Of a stretch of DNA of 64,000 nucleotides, positions 52,573 to 64,000 are shown one piece after another. The position numbers and the translations under genes are program-made. The stretch's first letter is position 1; each line of letters begins with the position of its first letter. Under the pieces are notes generated by a model, which did not search any database, was not told the DNA's origin, and worked only from the letters and a program-made list of their open reading frames with translations. This stretch comes from Brevibacillus sp. SYP-B805 (GTDB lineage Bacteria > Bacillota > Bacilli > Brevibacillales > Brevibacillaceae). The DNA lies in assembly GCF_011059135.1 (NCBI RefSeq), contig NZ_JAALGD010000004.1, positions 1 through 64,000 of the forward strand, given 5' to 3'.

Positions 52573-54669
52573 TCAGATGCGGAACTTCTGAACCAGTGCC
52601 TGCAGCTCTTCGGCCATGTGGTTCAGCGAAACGGCGGAAGACGCAATCTCCTGCATGGCGGCCAGCTGCTCTTCGGTCGCCGCCGAAGCATTTTGCGACC
52701 CTTCCGCGTTGGCCTGGGCAACCTGCGAGATGAGCCGTACCGATTCGTTCACCTGCTGCGTATGGGCGGAAAGCTGTTCGGCAATGCCGGCCATCTGGCG
52801 GATCTCCGCCGTGATTCCGCCGATCGAGGTCTGGATCTGACCAAACAGCGCTCCTGCCTCGTGGACATCGTTCATGCCAATCTCCGCTTCCTGCATGCCC
52901 GCGTCCATCACTTCGGTCGCCTTCATGGTTTCCTGCTGGATGCTTTCAACCAGGCTGGCAATCCGCTGGGAAGAATGCGACGCCTCTTCCGCCAGCTTCC
53001 TTACTTCATCGGCGACAACCGCGAACCCACGCCCGTACTCTCCGGCCCGCGCCGCTTCAATCGCGGCATTCAATGCCAGCAGGTTGGTCTGGTCCGCGAT
53101 GCCGGTGATGACGCTGGTGATCTGTCCGATCTCCTTGGACCAGCTGTCCAGTCCCTTGATCACGGCTTGAATGTCGGTCATGGTGGCATGCAGCCTGTTC
53201 ATTTGGGCAACCGCCCGTTGAATGATCGTTCCGCCGTCGATGGCGATCCGGGAGGTTTGTTCGGCATTGGCGGCGAGTGCCTGGCTGTTGCCGGCAATCC
53301 GGCTGATGCCGGAGGACATCTCGCTTACCGCCAGCGAGCTTTCCTGTACCCCCTGGGCCTGCTTGTCCGTGCCGGCAGCCACTTCCTGAATGATCGCGGA
53401 GATCTGTTCTGCTGCCTTGCCGGACTCCTCCGCACTGGCGGAGAGCTGATGGGAAAAGGAGGTGACATGGCTGATCGCGTCTGTCACCCGCTCGATCGTC
53501 TGCCGCAGGTCGGCGGACATTTGCCCGAAACTCTCCATCAGCTGCCCGATCTCATCCTTTCGACCGCCGCTGGCGATCTGGACACGCAGATTCCCCTGCG
53601 CCACCTCATTGGCCCAATTTTTCAACATCCGGATGGGTTTGGCAAACGAATGGGCAAGGAGCCACCCGAGAAGAATGGACAGGATCAGACAGACGGAACC
53701 GATGATGCCCATCATGAAGTACATCTGCCCGGCGTACTGCATCACTTCATTCTGATTGACCACGGCCGCCATTCTCCAGCCGGTGTCGCCCAGCGTATGC
53801 AGGGTAACCACAGAAGGATGACCATCCACTTCCATCTCGAAGCTTCCTTCCTTGTTCTGCAGCAGTTGATTCAATCCGGACAGGCGGTACGACAGCTGTT
53901 CGCCCGTGTTTTCCACCTTCACCCCTTTGTTCAGCTCATCCAGCTTGTGGAAACTCAGCTTGTCGTTGGGGTGGGCGATCAGCGTGCCGTCCGGCGTAAA
54001 CAGGAACAGATAGCCCTCCCGGCCGATCTTGATCTGTTTGATGACGGCCGACAGCTTGTCCAGGCTTTGATCGATTCCGACGACGCCCACAATGTTGCCG
54101 GCGCTGTCTTTCACCGTCGTGGTGGTGCTGATGACAATCACCGGGCCGTTGGGCGAATCATACTGGTAGGGTTCCGAGCGCATGATCGCATCAGGCTGTT
54201 TGATGGACTGCTCGTACCAGGGCCGGACGCGCGGATCATAGTTGGCCTGCTCGTCCTCGTTCGGCCACTGCACATAGCCCCCCTGCACCGTCCCCATGTA
54301 GACATACTTGACATCGGGATGGCTCTGGGCATACCGCTCGAACTCATTGTAGATCTCCTGCTCGACGGGCGACCGTTTCTTCTCCGCCGCCTTGGTGACG
54401 GTCGGCTTGTCGTAATAGTGGGAAACGGTGCCGTCCGCTTTGCGGACAACCGGCATATTGGCCAGATAATGAACGTTTTCGTCCACCCCTTTTAACATCT
54501 CTCCAAGAATGTTTTCAACCTGGGTCATCTCCTTCTTGATGGACGTGATCATCAACGTTTCCATCAGCTGTTTGGACAGATAGGTGCCGGAGATTCCCAG
54601 AAGCAAAAGCGAAACAACAATCACCAGACAAAAGGCCGCTATCAGTTTCGTTCTGATCGTACGAATCAA
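52573..54669 (-). CDS. Methyl-accepting chemotaxis protein with dCache domain
   Basis: This protein of about 698 residues starts at TTG 54669, 8 nt after GGAGG. It has an N-terminal membrane helix ([18 protein letters not shown]), an extracellular dCache_1 domain (about 35-290), a second membrane helix, HAMP, and the signalling hairpin with tip [20 protein letters not shown]. The ligand domain contains YDPRVRPWY and GVVGIDQS, which resemble the amino-acid-binding dCache motif (Y, R, W, Y and a late D), with Gln in place of one Asp. It lies just upstream of the trimethyl-histidine-type operon on the same strand and could sense its substrate; that link is speculative. Confidence 0.9.
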   Translation of the reverse strand: MIRTIRTKLIAAFCLVIVVSLLLLGISGTYLSKQLMETLMITSIKKEMTQVENILGEMLKGVDENVHYLANMPVVRKADGTVSHYYDKPTVTKAAEKKRSPVEQEIYNEFERYAQSHPDVKYVYMGTVQGGYVQWPNEDEQANYDPRVRPWYEQSIKQPDAIMRSEPYQYDSPNGPVIVISTTTTVKDSAGNIVGVVGIDQSLDKLSAVIKQIKIGREGYLFLFTPDGTLIAHPNDKLSFHKLDELNKGVKVENTGEQLSYRLSGLNQLLQNKEGSFEMEVDGHPSVVTLHTLGDTGWRMAAVVNQNEVMQYAGQMYFMMGIIGSVCLILSILLGWLLAHSFAKPIRMLKNWANEVAQGNLRVQIASGGRKDEIGQLMESFGQMSADLRQTIERVTDAISHVTSFSHQLSASAEESGKAAEQISAIIQEVAAGTDKQAQGVQESSLAVSEMSSGISRIAGNSQALAANAEQTSRIAIDGGTIIQRAVAQMNRLHATMTDIQAVIKGLDSWSKEIGQITSVITGIADQTNLLALNAAIEAARAGEYGRGFAVVADEVRKLAEEASHSSQRIASLVESIQQETMKATEVMDAGMQEAEIGMNDVHEAGALFGQIQTSIGGITAEIRQMAGIAEQLSAHTQQVNESVRLISQVAQANAEGSQNASAATEEQLAAMQEIASSAVSLNHMAEELQALVQKFRI

Positions 54670-54892
54670 CGATAATACCTCCACTCTTCCCTGATTGCAT
54701 GCAACCTGTAAGTGATTTCCTTCTATACCATGATTATAAAAAGCGCTCTCTTGACGAAAACTGGAGAAAAAAGTGGAAATCAGGATAATTTTGCTGAAAA
54801 ATGTCAAAGCCCTTTTGCCGATAGGGGAACGGGTTCTCGTACAGCCGGCAAAAATGTCTTGTTTTTTTATCGGAATTCATGTATATTCCTAC

Positions 54893-55090
54893 CAACTGCA
54901 TATGTGGGAACAGGTTCCATGCCCGCACTCGGCGCATGGATGAAAAGGGAAGCTCGGTGCAATTCCGACACGGTCCCGCCACTGTAATGGGGGAGTCATG
55001 ACGCATGGATCCACTGATCCGGACGGATTGGGAAGGAGCGTGATGGCCATGAACCCTGAGTCAGGAGACCTGCCTGTTCTGACAGCACTG
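54893..55090 (+). ncRNA. Cobalamin riboswitch
   Basis: The conserved core is present in order: GGGAAGCTCGGTGCAATTCC, ACGGTCCCGCCACTGTAA, and GAGTCAGGAGACCTGCCT (the B12-box region) near 55055-55072. It precedes metE. Binding of adenosyl- or methylcobalamin should favour the terminator at 55163-55204 and shut off the B12-independent synthase when B12 is available. Exact outer boundaries are approximate. Confidence 0.92.
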
Positions 55091-55162
55091 CTTGACCTAC
55101 GGAAGATAGGGAGGTGTTAGAAATGTCGCGGAAGACAGGGGTTCGCATGCGCTTGTCCGTGT

Positions 55163-55204
55163 AGGCATCTCTACCTTTCTATGGGAAGGGGAGATGCCTT
55201 TTTG
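55163..55204 (+). terminator. Riboswitch-controlled terminator before metE
   Basis: AGGCATCTC pairs with GAGATGCCT around a loop that itself can pair (ACCTTT/GGAAGGG), followed by TTTTT. It lies between the cobalamin riboswitch and the metE start. Confidence 0.85.
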
Positions 55205-55237
55205 CGTTTGGCCGATTCATACGGGGAGGGGTTAAGC

Positions 55238-57568
55238 ATGGCAACAATCCAAACCAGCAATCTGGGATATCCGCGCATCGGCGAACATCGCGAGTGGAAA
55301 AAGGCGCTGGAAGCATACTGGGCCGGTCGCACGGATGAGGAAACCTTGTTGAAGGAACTGGCAGAACTCCGGCTTCGCCATCTGCGCAAACAGCAGGCGA
55401 TCGGCATCGACCGGATTCCCGTCGGTGATTTTACGCTGTATGACCATATGCTGGACATGGCCGTCATGTTCGGCATGATTCCCCAGCGGTTCGGGTATGA
55501 AGGCGGCCCCGTGCCGCTTGCCACCTACTTCGCCATGGCACGGGGGAACAACAACGCCGTGGCCTGCGAGATGACCAAATGGTTCAACACCAACTACCAC
55601 TACATCGTCCCGGAATACACGGGAGAACCGCTGCAGGTGACGGAGAACAAACCGCTCCTCGCCTACCGGGAAGCCAAGGAAAAGCTGGGCATTCAGGGGA
55701 AGCCGGTCATGGTCGGTCCTTATACCTTCGTCAAGCTGTGCAAGGGGTACCATCCCAAGCAGTTGCCCGCCTTTCTCCTGCAGCTTGTCCCGCTCTATGC
55801 GCGCATTTTGCAGGAACTGGCCGCAGAAGGGGTGGAATGGGTGCAGATGGACGAACCGATTCTGGTCACCTCTCTGGACAGAGACGAGATGGCGACGGTC
55901 TCCTATCTGTACAGACAGCTCCACGATGCGGCTCCCCAGCTGAACATCATGCTGCAGACCTACTTCGACGCGGTGGAGTGGTACGAAGAACTGATCGCCT
56001 TGCCGGTGCAGGGAATCGGCCTTGATTTCGTCCACGGCGGCGAAGAAAATCTGCGAGCGCTGCGCACGCATGGCTTTCCCGCCGACAAAACGCTGGGCCT
56101 CGGCCTGATCGACGGCCGGAACGTCTGGCGCGCCGATCTGCGTGCGAAACATGAACTGCTGAAAACAGCAGCAGCGATGGTGCCGCCGGATCGGATCTGG
56201 CTGCAGCCCTCCTGCAGCCTCCTGCACGTCCCGGTCAATTTGCGGCAGGAGTCCCATCTGCCGCCGGAGGTGCGCGGGTCGCTTGCGTTTGCCGATGAAA
56301 AGCTGGGTGAGCTGGCGCTTCTGGCCGATGCCTATCGCCAGGAGGACAGCAAGCGGGCGGAAGCGCTGTTCGCCGAAGCGTCGCAGGCGCTCGACCGCCT
56401 GGCCCGGTCGGCGGCGCGCAACCAGCGTGATGTGCATCAAGCCGCTGCCGCCGTGCGCGAGGAGGATCTGCACCGTTCTTCCCCCTTCGCGGAGCGGCGG
56501 GTGAAACAGCAGCAAGCGCTGAAGTTGCCCCTGTTGCCGACGACCACCATCGGCAGCTTCCCGCAGACCGCAGAGGTGCGCCAGGCCAGACAGAAATGGC
56601 GGAGCGGGGAATGGAGCCAGGAACAGTATGACGCCTTTATCCGGCAGGAGATCAAGACCTGGATCGCCATCCAGGAGGAGATCGGGCTGGATGTGCTGGT
56701 CCATGGCGAGTTGGAGCGGACGGACATGGTGGAATTTTTCGGCGAAAAGCTGGGCGGGTTCGCCTTCACGCGCAACGGTTGGGTACAGTCTTACGGCTCC
56801 CGCTGCGTGCGTCCGCCGATTATCTACGGGGATGTGGTCTTCCAAGCGCCCATGACGGTCAAGGAATCGGTGTACGCACAGTCGCTGACATCCAAACCCG
56901 TCAAAGGCATGCTGACCGGACCCGTAACCATTTTGAACTGGTCGTTTGTGCGCGACGATCTATCCCGCCAGGAAGTGGCCTGCCAGATTGCCCTGGCCCT
57001 CAGACAGGAGGTCGCCGCCCTGGAGGAAGCCGGCATCAGACTGATCCAGGTCGACGAACCCGCTCTGCGCGAAGGACTCCCCCTGAAAAAACGGGCACAG
57101 GATGCGTATATCGAATGGGCCGTCAATGCGTTTCGCCTGACCACGTCCTCGGTCCGGGATACGACCCAAATCCATACCCACATGTGCTATTGCGAATTTC
57201 ACGATTTTCTCGACGCCATCCATCGATTGGATGCCGACGTGATTTCGATTGAAACCTCGCGCAGCCACGGCGAGTTGATCGCCGCCTTTGAAGCCCGCAC
57301 CTACGACAAAGGGATCGGCCTGGGCGTATACGACATCCACAGCCCCCGCATTCCCGATACGGAGGAGATCCGCAGCATGATCGAACGCGGCCTGCAGGTG
57401 CTCGATCCTTCCTTGTTCTGGATCAACCCCGACTGCGGCTTGAAAACAAGAGGGACGGAAGAAACCATTCCTTCGCTGCGCAACATGGTGCGGGCCGCGC
57501 AGGCGATGCGCCGGCGGCTGGCCGGGGCCGCATCGCAACCGGCTCACACGCGGCCGGAGCTGAAATAA
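55238..57568 (+). CDS. metE: Cobalamin-independent methionine synthase
   Basis: This protein of about 776 residues transfers a methyl group from 5-methyltetrahydropteroyl-triglutamate to homocysteine. The start is ATG 55238 ([15 protein letters not shown]) after GGGGAGGG. The zinc ligands His and Cys in [10 protein letters not shown] and the final Cys in [10 protein letters not shown] are present, as is [15 protein letters not shown] at the start of the C-terminal domain. It is governed by the upstream cobalamin riboswitch. A family 2 repeat follows the stop codon. Confidence 0.96.
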   Translation: MATIQTSNLGYPRIGEHREWKKALEAYWAGRTDEETLLKELAELRLRHLRKQQAIGIDRIPVGDFTLYDHMLDMAVMFGMIPQRFGYEGGPVPLATYFAMARGNNNAVACEMTKWFNTNYHYIVPEYTGEPLQVTENKPLLAYREAKEKLGIQGKPVMVGPYTFVKLCKGYHPKQLPAFLLQLVPLYARILQELAAEGVEWVQMDEPILVTSLDRDEMATVSYLYRQLHDAAPQLNIMLQTYFDAVEWYEELIALPVQGIGLDFVHGGEENLRALRTHGFPADKTLGLGLIDGRNVWRADLRAKHELLKTAAAMVPPDRIWLQPSCSLLHVPVNLRQESHLPPEVRGSLAFADEKLGELALLADAYRQEDSKRAEALFAEASQALDRLARSAARNQRDVHQAAAAVREEDLHRSSPFAERRVKQQQALKLPLLPTTTIGSFPQTAEVRQARQKWRSGEWSQEQYDAFIRQEIKTWIAIQEEIGLDVLVHGELERTDMVEFFGEKLGGFAFTRNGWVQSYGSRCVRPPIIYGDVVFQAPMTVKESVYAQSLTSKPVKGMLTGPVTILNWSFVRDDLSRQEVACQIALALRQEVAALEEAGIRLIQVDEPALREGLPLKKRAQDAYIEWAVNAFRLTTSSVRDTTQIHTHMCYCEFHDFLDAIHRLDADVISIETSRSHGELIAAFEARTYDKGIGLGVYDIHSPRIPDTEEIRSMIERGLQVLDPSLFWINPDCGLKTRGTEETIPSLRNMVRAAQAMRRRLAGAASQPAHTRPELK

Positions 57569-57697
57569 ACCCGCCGACTTAATCGAACGCTCCACCCAAT
57601 CGGCAATGGCTATCGCTCTATCCACTTGGCGATAGCTAACGCTGCGCGAGTGGGCCCCCCTGATCATGCTGTTGTCGGCGGGGGCCCCCAACCTTTC
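57569..57697. repeat. Family 2 dispersed repeat, long copy
   Basis: It starts ACCCGCCGACTT just after the metE stop and ends TCGGCGGGGGCCCCCAACCTTTC (read in parts). Compared with 38174-38271 it carries about 30 extra bases in the middle, where CAATGGCTATCGCTCTATCC adds a second version of the TAGCTAACGCT motif. The outer CCGCCGAC/GTCGGCGG arms pair. Confidence 0.75.
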
Positions 57698-57715
57698 CAC
57701 CTCATCCTGCTGCAT

Positions 57716-58078
57716 CTATTGATTCAGGATGCTCTCTTCCAATACCGCATATTTATCTCCATAAACTTTGAGAATATGCTGTTCTCCCCAAGCGCAGAGC
57801 GAGTCCAGGATGCTTTTCAGACTCCATCCGTATTCGCTCAGTTCATATTCCACTTTCGGCGGAACCTGATTGTAGGTAATGCGACGAATGATCCCGTCAT
57901 TCTCCAGCTCGCGCAGCTGCTGTGTCAACATTTTCTGCGTAATCCCGGGCATCAGGCGTTTCAATTCGCTCGTGCGCTTTTTGCCACGCGTCAGATGACA
58001 AAGGATGACGCACTTCCATTTTCCCCCGATCACTTCCAGCGTTGCTTCAACGGCAATATTGTACTTCCTTTTTTGCAT
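57716..58078 (-). CDS. HxlR-family transcriptional regulator
   Basis: This 120-residue winged-helix regulator has the HxlR layout: ALEVIGGKWK-type start (TLEVIGGKWKCVILCHLTRG), ITQKMLTQQLRELENDGII, and a wing with PPKVEYELSEYGWSL. Divergent from the MFS gene at 58263 across an intergenic region with tandem operator-like repeats, so it most likely represses that transporter. Some HxlR members sense electrophiles or oxidants through Cys; this one has a few Cys (CVILCHL, LCAWG). Confidence 0.9.
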   Translation of the reverse strand: MQKRKYNIAVEATLEVIGGKWKCVILCHLTRGKKRTSELKRLMPGITQKMLTQQLRELENDGIIRRITYNQVPPKVEYELSEYGWSLKSILDSLCAWGEQHILKVYGDKYAVLEESILNQ

Positions 58079-58113
58079 GGTGTCCCTCCTGCCAGCATGA
58101 TGGGAACTTTTTC

Positions 58114-58145
58114 GTACCTATGGCACTTTTTCGTGCCTATAGCAC
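58114..58145. promoter_or_regulatory. Tandem operator-like repeats between hxlR and MFS genes
   Basis: Two near-palindromes, GTACCTATGGCAC (58114-58126) and GTGCCTATAGCAC (58133-58145), are spaced 19 bp apart. They lie in a larger direct repeat CTTTTTCGTRCCTATRGCA. A third half-site AAGTGCGTAC follows. Position and symmetry suit binding of an HxlR dimer. Confidence 0.55.
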
Positions 58146-58262
58146 AAAAAAGTGCGTACTTCTCGATTGGTTTCGTATCACCCATAATAGCATCTGCCGG
58201 CCGGTTATCACCATACCTGATCGCTGCAGCTATTCCGAAACCAATGAGCAAGGAGGACCAAC

Positions 58263-59489
58263 ATGACCCTGGAGCAAAAGCGAAGCACGCTGGCGCTGCT
58301 CGCATTGGCTGTAAGCGCCTTTGCCATCGGAACGACCGAATTTATCAGCGTCGGGCTGTTAGGCCTGATCTCGCAGGATTTGAAGGTTCCCGTCACGACA
58401 GCGGGATTAACCGTTTCCTTATACGCGCTTGGCGTAACGTTCGGGGCTCCTGTCCTGACTTCCCTGACATCCGGCATGTCGCGCAAATCCCTATTGCTGT
58501 GGATTATGATCGTTTTTATCATTGGCAACAGCATCGCCGCAGGTGCAACAAGTATCGCGGTGCTGCTTGCGGCTCGTGTCATTTCCGCGCTTTCACACGG
58601 CGTGTTCATGTCGATCGGCTCTACCATCGCTGCCAATGTCGTCCCGGATCATCGCAGGGCCAGCGCGATTTCCTTCATGTTTACGGGACTTACCGTAGCG
58701 ATCGTCACCGGTGTCCCTCTTGGCACATTTCTTGGGCAGCAGTGGGGGTGGAGAGCCTCCTTCCTCGCCATAGCGACTGTCGGCATCATTGCGTTCATCG
58801 CCAACAGCATCCTTGTGCCATCCGATCTGCGCCAAGGAACCCGCGCCACATTCCGCGACCAGTACAAACTGCTTACGAACGGCCGTTTATTGCTGCTGTT
58901 TCTGATCACAGCATTGGGGTATGGCGGCACATTCGTCGTCTTTACGTATTTGTCGCCGCTGCTGCAGGAAATCACCGGTTTTCAGGCAAAAACGGTTGCT
59001 GCCATCCTGCTTGTATACGGCGTTGCCATTGCGATCGGCAACGTCATCGGCGGCAAGGTCGCCAACCGCAATCCCATTGCGGCTCTTTTCTACATGTTTA
59101 TCGTGCAGGCGATGGTGCTGTTTCTCTTAACGTTCACGGCGCCATGGAAAGCAGCCGCCCTGGTCACGATCTTTCTGATGGGGTTGCTGGCGTTCATGAA
59201 CGTGCCGGGGTTGCAGCTCTATGTGGTGATGCTGGCGGAACGTTTTGTGCCGGGGGCGATCGATGTGGCATCCGCCATCAATATTGCGGCGTTTAACGCC
59301 GGCATTGCCCTCGGCTCATACCTCGGCGGGGTGATCACCGACTCCATCGGCCTGATTCATACGGCCTGGGCAGGCGCATTGATGGTCCTGGGAGCCGTGA
59401 TCCTGACAGGCTGGAGCATGGCTTTGGAGCGAAGAGATCAGAAAAGGGAAGCACGTACCGAAAAATCTCAAACCAACCTTTCCATGTAA
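58263..59489 (+). CDS. MFS transporter (DHA1, AraJ/YdhP-like)
   Basis: This 408-residue transporter has twelve predicted helices, with the N-terminal GTTEFISVGLLGLIS motif typical of the AraJ/YdhP/Bcr-like DHA1 group and the motif C-like GVPLGTFLGQQWGWRASFL. It likely exports a drug or sugar-like compound. AAGGAGG precedes ATG 58263. Divergently controlled by the HxlR regulator. Confidence 0.9.
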   Translation: MTLEQKRSTLALLALAVSAFAIGTTEFISVGLLGLISQDLKVPVTTAGLTVSLYALGVTFGAPVLTSLTSGMSRKSLLLWIMIVFIIGNSIAAGATSIAVLLAARVISALSHGVFMSIGSTIAANVVPDHRRASAISFMFTGLTVAIVTGVPLGTFLGQQWGWRASFLAIATVGIIAFIANSILVPSDLRQGTRATFRDQYKLLTNGRLLLLFLITALGYGGTFVVFTYLSPLLQEITGFQAKTVAAILLVYGVAIAIGNVIGGKVANRNPIAALFYMFIVQAMVLFLLTFTAPWKAAALVTIFLMGLLAFMNVPGLQLYVVMLAERFVPGAIDVASAINIAAFNAGIALGSYLGGVITDSIGLIHTAWAGALMVLGAVILTGWSMALERRDQKREARTEKSQTNLSM

Positions 59490-59510
59490 ATGAAATGGAA
59501 GAAACAAGCA

Positions 59511-59955
59511 ATGGCGAAACATTTGCAAGATACCACAACCCTGCACAATGGGGTAAACATGGGGGCTGGAGTATCTCGATTTATACCTGATTCACTGGCC
59601 GGTGGAAGACAAGTTTAAGGAAGCGTGGAGAGCGCTGGAAACCCTTTATCAAGAAGGACGAGTGAAAGCCATCGGAGTAAGCAATTTTCACATTCATCAT
59701 CTTGAAGAATTGATGAAAGACGCAGACATCATCCCCATGGTGAACCAGGTGTATCGCAAGTCAGCTGCCCAGGTGATTCTGCGTTGGGATCTGCAGCATG
59801 GGGTTGTAACGATTCCGAAATCCACAAAGGAACACCGCATCGTTGAAAATGCGGATGTATTTGATTTTGCGCTGACAGAGGAAGAGATGGCGCGGATTGA
59901 TGGGTTGAACCAGCATCATCGGGTCGGTCCGGATCCGGACAATTTTGATTTTTGA
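59511..59955 (+). pseudogene. Aldo-keto reductase remnant with two internal deletions
   Basis: The 5' piece [17 protein letters not shown] is an AKR N-terminus. It jumps, with a frameshift near 59562, to [18 protein letters not shown], losing the segment that holds the catalytic Asp, Tyr and Lys. A second, in-frame deletion joins VNQV directly to [12 protein letters not shown], losing a barrel section of roughly 50 residues. The remaining 117-codon frame (59602-59955) keeps [14 protein letters not shown] and the NADPH-binding end [10 protein letters not shown]. It cannot be an active reductase. Confidence 0.85.
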
Positions 59956-59961
59956 CAAACA

Positions 59962-60009
59962 AGGGGCTGCTCCCGGCAGATTCACTCTGCCTGGGAAGCA
60001 GCCCCCGTT
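59962..60009. terminator. Long hairpin terminator between the AKR remnant and pyk
   Basis: GGGGCTGCT pairs with AGCAGCCCC, with an inner GGCAGA/TCTGCC stem. It serves convergent ends; TTGTTTGTC follows on the minus strand after pyk. Confidence 0.75.
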
Positions 60010-60011
60010 CC

Positions 60012-61766
60012 TTACAGCACCCGTGCCACCCCGGTGTAGATGTGCCCCCGCCCGGAATCAACCGTGACGAGGCTGCCTTCCTTCAAGACCTCGGTGGCGC
60101 GCGGGACGCCGACGATGACCGGAACATTCAGGTTCAAGCCGACTATCGCCGCATGGGAGGTGAGCCCGCCCTCTTCGGTAATGACCGCGCCGGCTCTTTC
60201 AAAAGCATGGATCATGTCGGAATCGGTGCCGATGGTTACCAGCACCGCGCCGTCTTCCATCTTCTCCAGCGCTTCGGCGGCGGAACGGGCGATCACGACC
60301 TTGCCCGTCACCACCTTGCGTCCGATGCCCTGCCCTTTGGCGATGATGTCGCCGATGACATGAATCTTCATCAGGTTGGTGGTTCCCGTCTCGCGCACCG
60401 GTACACCGGCGGTAATGATCACCAGATCGCCGTGGCGGACGATGCCCGATTTCAGCGCTTCGCTGACGGAAAGAGCCAGCATTTCGTCGGTGGTATGGGC
60501 GACTGCGCTGACGAGCGGATAAACGCCGTTGACAATGGTCAGCCTGCGCGCCACCCCTTCATGCGGGGTAACCGCCACGATCGGGGCTTTCGGACGATAC
60601 TTGGACACCATGCGGGCGGTATGTCCGCTCTCCGTTGGCGTCAGCACCGCCGCCGCCTCCAGATCAAGCGCCGCATTGGCCACCGCCTGGCTGATCGCAT
60701 CGGTGATCGTCACCTGCTTGGCCAATGCATGGCCGCGAAAAATCTCGCGGTAGTTCAGCTCTCGCTCGGCGCGCAGCGCGATCCGGTTCATCGTCTCCAC
60801 CGATTCCACCGGATACTTGCCCGCGGCCGTCTCCCCGGAGAGCATGATGGCATCGGTGCCGTCGAAGATCGCGTTGGCCACGTCGCTTGCCTCCGCCCGC
60901 GTCGGCCTTGGATTGCGCTGCATCGAGTCGAGCATCTGGGTCGCTGTGATGACCGGTTTGCCCAGCTCGTTGCACTTCTTGATCAGCTTCTTCTGCACCA
61001 GCGGCACTTCCTCCGCCGGGATTTCCACGCCCAGATCCCCGCGCGCCACCATCAGGCCATCGGCGACCGCCAGGATCTCGTCCACATTGTCGACGCCCTC
61101 CTGGTTCTCAATCTTGGCGATGATGTCGATCTTGGCGCTGTGGCGCTCCAGGATCTCCCGAATCTCCAGGATATCGGATGCCTTCCGCACAAAGGAGGCG
61201 GCGATGAAGTCCACGCCCTGCTCAATCCCGAATTCGATATCCTGGGCGTCTTTCTCGGTAATCCCCGGCAGCTTGATTTTGACGCCGGGCACGTTTACCC
61301 CTTTTTTGCTCTTCAGGGTGCCTCCGTTCTTGATGCGGCAGCGAATCTCCGTGCCCTCGACCGCTTCCACGGTCAGGCCGATCAACCCGTCGTCGATCAG
61401 GATGGTGCTGCCTACCTCCACGTCGTTCGGCAGATCGGGATAGGTGACGGAGACGCGTTCGGCCGTCCCCGCCACCTCTTCCGTCGTCAAGGTAATCGTC
61501 CTGCCCTCCACCAATTCGACGGCGTCTGTTGCCAGCGTGCCGGTACGGATTTCCGGCCCTTTGGTGTCAAGCAGGATGCCCACCTGTTTGCCCGTAAGCT
61601 CACAAGCCTTCCGGATGTTGGCGATCCGGGCGGCGTGCTCTTCATGGGAGCCGTGGGAAAAGTTGAGTCTGGCCACGTTCATGCCGGCCTGAATCAGTTT
61701 GGCCAGCGTTTCCACCGACTCGCTGGCCGGACCGATGGTACAGATGATTTTTGCCTTTCTCAGCAA
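60012..61766 (-). CDS. pyk: Pyruvate kinase with C-terminal PEP-utilising domain
   Basis: This protein of about 584 residues converts PEP and ADP to pyruvate and [23 protein letters not shown], the active-site region [13 protein letters not shown] and [12 protein letters not shown] are intact. Bacillus-type extra C-terminal domain of about 110 residues with [21 protein letters not shown] is present. The start is TTG 61766, 7 nt after GGGGGA. It follows pfkA by about 37 bp, forming the glycolytic pfkA-pyk operon. Confidence 0.95.
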   Translation of the reverse strand: MLRKAKIICTIGPASESVETLAKLIQAGMNVARLNFSHGSHEEHAARIANIRKACELTGKQVGILLDTKGPEIRTGTLATDAVELVEGRTITLTTEEVAGTAERVSVTYPDLPNDVEVGSTILIDDGLIGLTVEAVEGTEIRCRIKNGGTLKSKKGVNVPGVKIKLPGITEKDAQDIEFGIEQGVDFIAASFVRKASDILEIREILERHSAKIDIIAKIENQEGVDNVDEILAVADGLMVARGDLGVEIPAEEVPLVQKKLIKKCNELGKPVITATQMLDSMQRNPRPTRAEASDVANAIFDGTDAIMLSGETAAGKYPVESVETMNRIALRAERELNYREIFRGHALAKQVTITDAISQAVANAALDLEAAAVLTPTESGHTARMVSKYRPKAPIVAVTPHEGVARRLTIVNGVYPLVSAVAHTTDEMLALSVSEALKSGIVRHGDLVIITAGVPVRETGTTNLMKIHVIGDIIAKGQGIGRKVVTGKVVIARSAAEALEKMEDGAVLVTIGTDSDMIHAFERAGAVITEEGGLTSHAAIVGLNLNVPVIVGVPRATEVLKEGSLVTVDSGRGHIYTGVARVL

Positions 61767-61803
61767 GCGTAGGTCCCCCTTACAAATCACTCTTATACGT
61801 CAA

Positions 61804-63022
<1,219 letters not shown>

Positions 63023-63047
63023 AACCTCCCTGTGCTTACAGGGAGGC
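63023..63047 (-). terminator. Terminator overlapping the accA stop codon
   Basis: CCTCCCTGT pairs with ACAGGGAGG across a loop that contains the last base of the accA stop codon TAA, followed by TTTTC on the minus strand. Confidence 0.8.
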
Positions 63048-63992
63048 ATAGGCGCCGATCTGTTTAAACTTGCTGTATCGGTCCTGTATCAGTTCCTCGC
63101 GCGTCATTCCCGCCAGCTGTTGCAGTCCATCCAGCAGCTGGGCTTTTACCAGCTGGGCCTGCCGGGCCACGTCGCGATGGGCTCCGCCGAACGGCTCTTC
63201 GATAATGCCGTCGATTACCCCCAATGCCAGCAGGTCCGGCGCGGTGATTTTCATCGTCTCCGCCGCCCGCATCGCCAGGGAGGCATCTTTCCACAGCAGG
63301 GCGGCTGCTCCCTCCGGCGAGATGACGGAATAGGTGGAGTTCTCCAGCATGTAAATACGGTTCCCCACGCCGATCGCCAGCGCGCCGCCGCTGCCGCCTT
63401 CCCCGATGACGACGCAGATGATCGGCACGCCGAAGCCTGCCATCTCGCGCAGGTTGCGGGCGATCGCTTCGCTTTGGCCGCGCTCTTCCGCCGCCTTGCC
63501 CGGATAGGCGCCGGGCGTGTTGATGAAGGTGATGATGGGACGGCCGAACTTGTCCGCCTGCTGCATCAAACGCAGCGCCTTCCGGTACCCCTCCGGATGG
63601 GGCATGCCGAAGTTGCGGCTGATGTTCTCCTTGGTGTCTTTTCCTTTCTGATGGCCGATCACTGTCACCGGCCGGCCGTCCAGCCGGGCGATCCCGCCCA
63701 CAATCGCCTGATCGTCTCCGAACAGCCGATCGCCGTGCAGCTCCATGAAATCGGTAAAAATGTGCTGAATGTAATCCAACGTGGTCGGCCGCTCCGGATG
63801 GCGGGCAATCTGCACCCGCTGCCACGGTGTCAGGTGGCCGTATATTTGTTCCGCCAGGTCTTTGGCTTTCTGCTCCAGCCGTTTCACCTCGTCGGAAAAG
63901 TCGATTCCCTTCTCTTCGGTAAAGCGGCGCAGCTCCTTGATTTTGTCCTGCAGCTCGACCAGCGGTTTTTCAAAAGGCAGCTCTCCCGCCAT
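63036..63992 (-). CDS. accA: Acetyl-CoA carboxylase carboxyltransferase subunit alpha
   Basis: This 318-residue subunit, with AccD, transfers the carboxyl group from biotin to acetyl-CoA in fatty-acid synthesis. Family motifs [16 protein letters not shown] at the N-terminus, [26 protein letters not shown] and the oxyanion region [17 protein letters not shown] are intact. ATG 63992 lies at the window edge and accD would be expected further right. Its stop codon is inside a terminator hairpin, so it is expressed apart from pfkA-pyk. Confidence 0.95.
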   Translation of the reverse strand: MAGELPFEKPLVELQDKIKELRRFTEEKGIDFSDEVKRLEQKAKDLAEQIYGHLTPWQRVQIARHPERPTTLDYIQHIFTDFMELHGDRLFGDDQAIVGGIARLDGRPVTVIGHQKGKDTKENISRNFGMPHPEGYRKALRLMQQADKFGRPIITFINTPGAYPGKAAEERGQSEAIARNLREMAGFGVPIICVVIGEGGSGGALAIGVGNRIYMLENSTYSVISPEGAAALLWKDASLAMRAAETMKITAPDLLALGVIDGIIEEPFGGAHRDVARQAQLVKAQLLDGLQQLAGMTREELIQDRYSKFKQIGAYASL

Positions 63993-64000
63993 ATCTACAC

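Overview
The window looks like the chromosome of a moderately high-GC member of the Bacillales. Read leftwards, accA-pfkA-pyk, fxsA/ytvI-citZ-icd-mdh-phoP-phoR, polA-mutM-coaE-gapB and nrdR-dnaB-dnaI follow the order of the Bacillus subtilis chromosome. YtvI and the primosomal DnaB/DnaI pair are Firmicutes-type proteins. A Brevibacillus-like or related Paenibacillaceae host is my guess; nothing here identifies the species. Nearly all housekeeping genes lie on the minus strand.

Layout. 1-182: 3' end of an IS256-family element. 206-8834: an island between a complete tRNA-Ala(GGC) gene and a perfect 60-bp copy of its 3' part. It carries a holin-like type I toxin with an antisense RNA and a complete Wadjet (jetDABC) plasmid-defence operon, and it has no integrase. 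9050-22060: ydcF-like gene, dnaI, dnaB, an orphan peptide-binding lipoprotein, nrdR, an HD-GYP protein, gapB (with a CcpN-type site), lytic transglycosylase, coaE, mutM, polA. 22348-29286: EamA transporter, a small membrane ORF, an alpha/beta hydrolase, a MarR-controlled multidrug efflux operon, a VanW protein. 29374-39835: phoU, phoR, phoP, mdh, icd, citZ, ytvI, fxsA, a thioesterase, a UPF0316 protein. 40191-52302: a ten-gene catabolic operon. 52573-57568: a chemoreceptor, a cobalamin riboswitch and metE. 57716-63992: HxlR/MFS pair, a broken aldo-keto reductase, pyk, pfkA, accA.

The most interesting system is the ten-gene minus-strand operon at 40191-52302. It resembles a histidine-utilisation (hut) operon but differs in three ways. 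Its histidine-ammonia-lyase homologue lacks the Ala-Ser-Gly tripeptide that forms the MIO cofactor. It has two urocanases, one with a broken family signature. Its importer is of the OpuC/ProU quaternary-amine type. Together these suggest catabolism of a trimethylated histidine (ergothioneine and/or hercynine): uptake, elimination of trimethylamine without MIO to (thio)urocanate, hydration by a dedicated (thio)urocanase, and drainage to glutamate through HutU, HutI and HutG. An orphan receiver-AraC regulator sits inside the operon and a dCache chemoreceptor lies just upstream. The substrate is an inference.

Two families of dispersed non-coding repeats are also present. Family 1 has long imperfect inverted termini and always sits next to a Rho-independent terminator of a minus-strand gene (four copies). 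Family 2 sits just after stop codons in two of its three copies.
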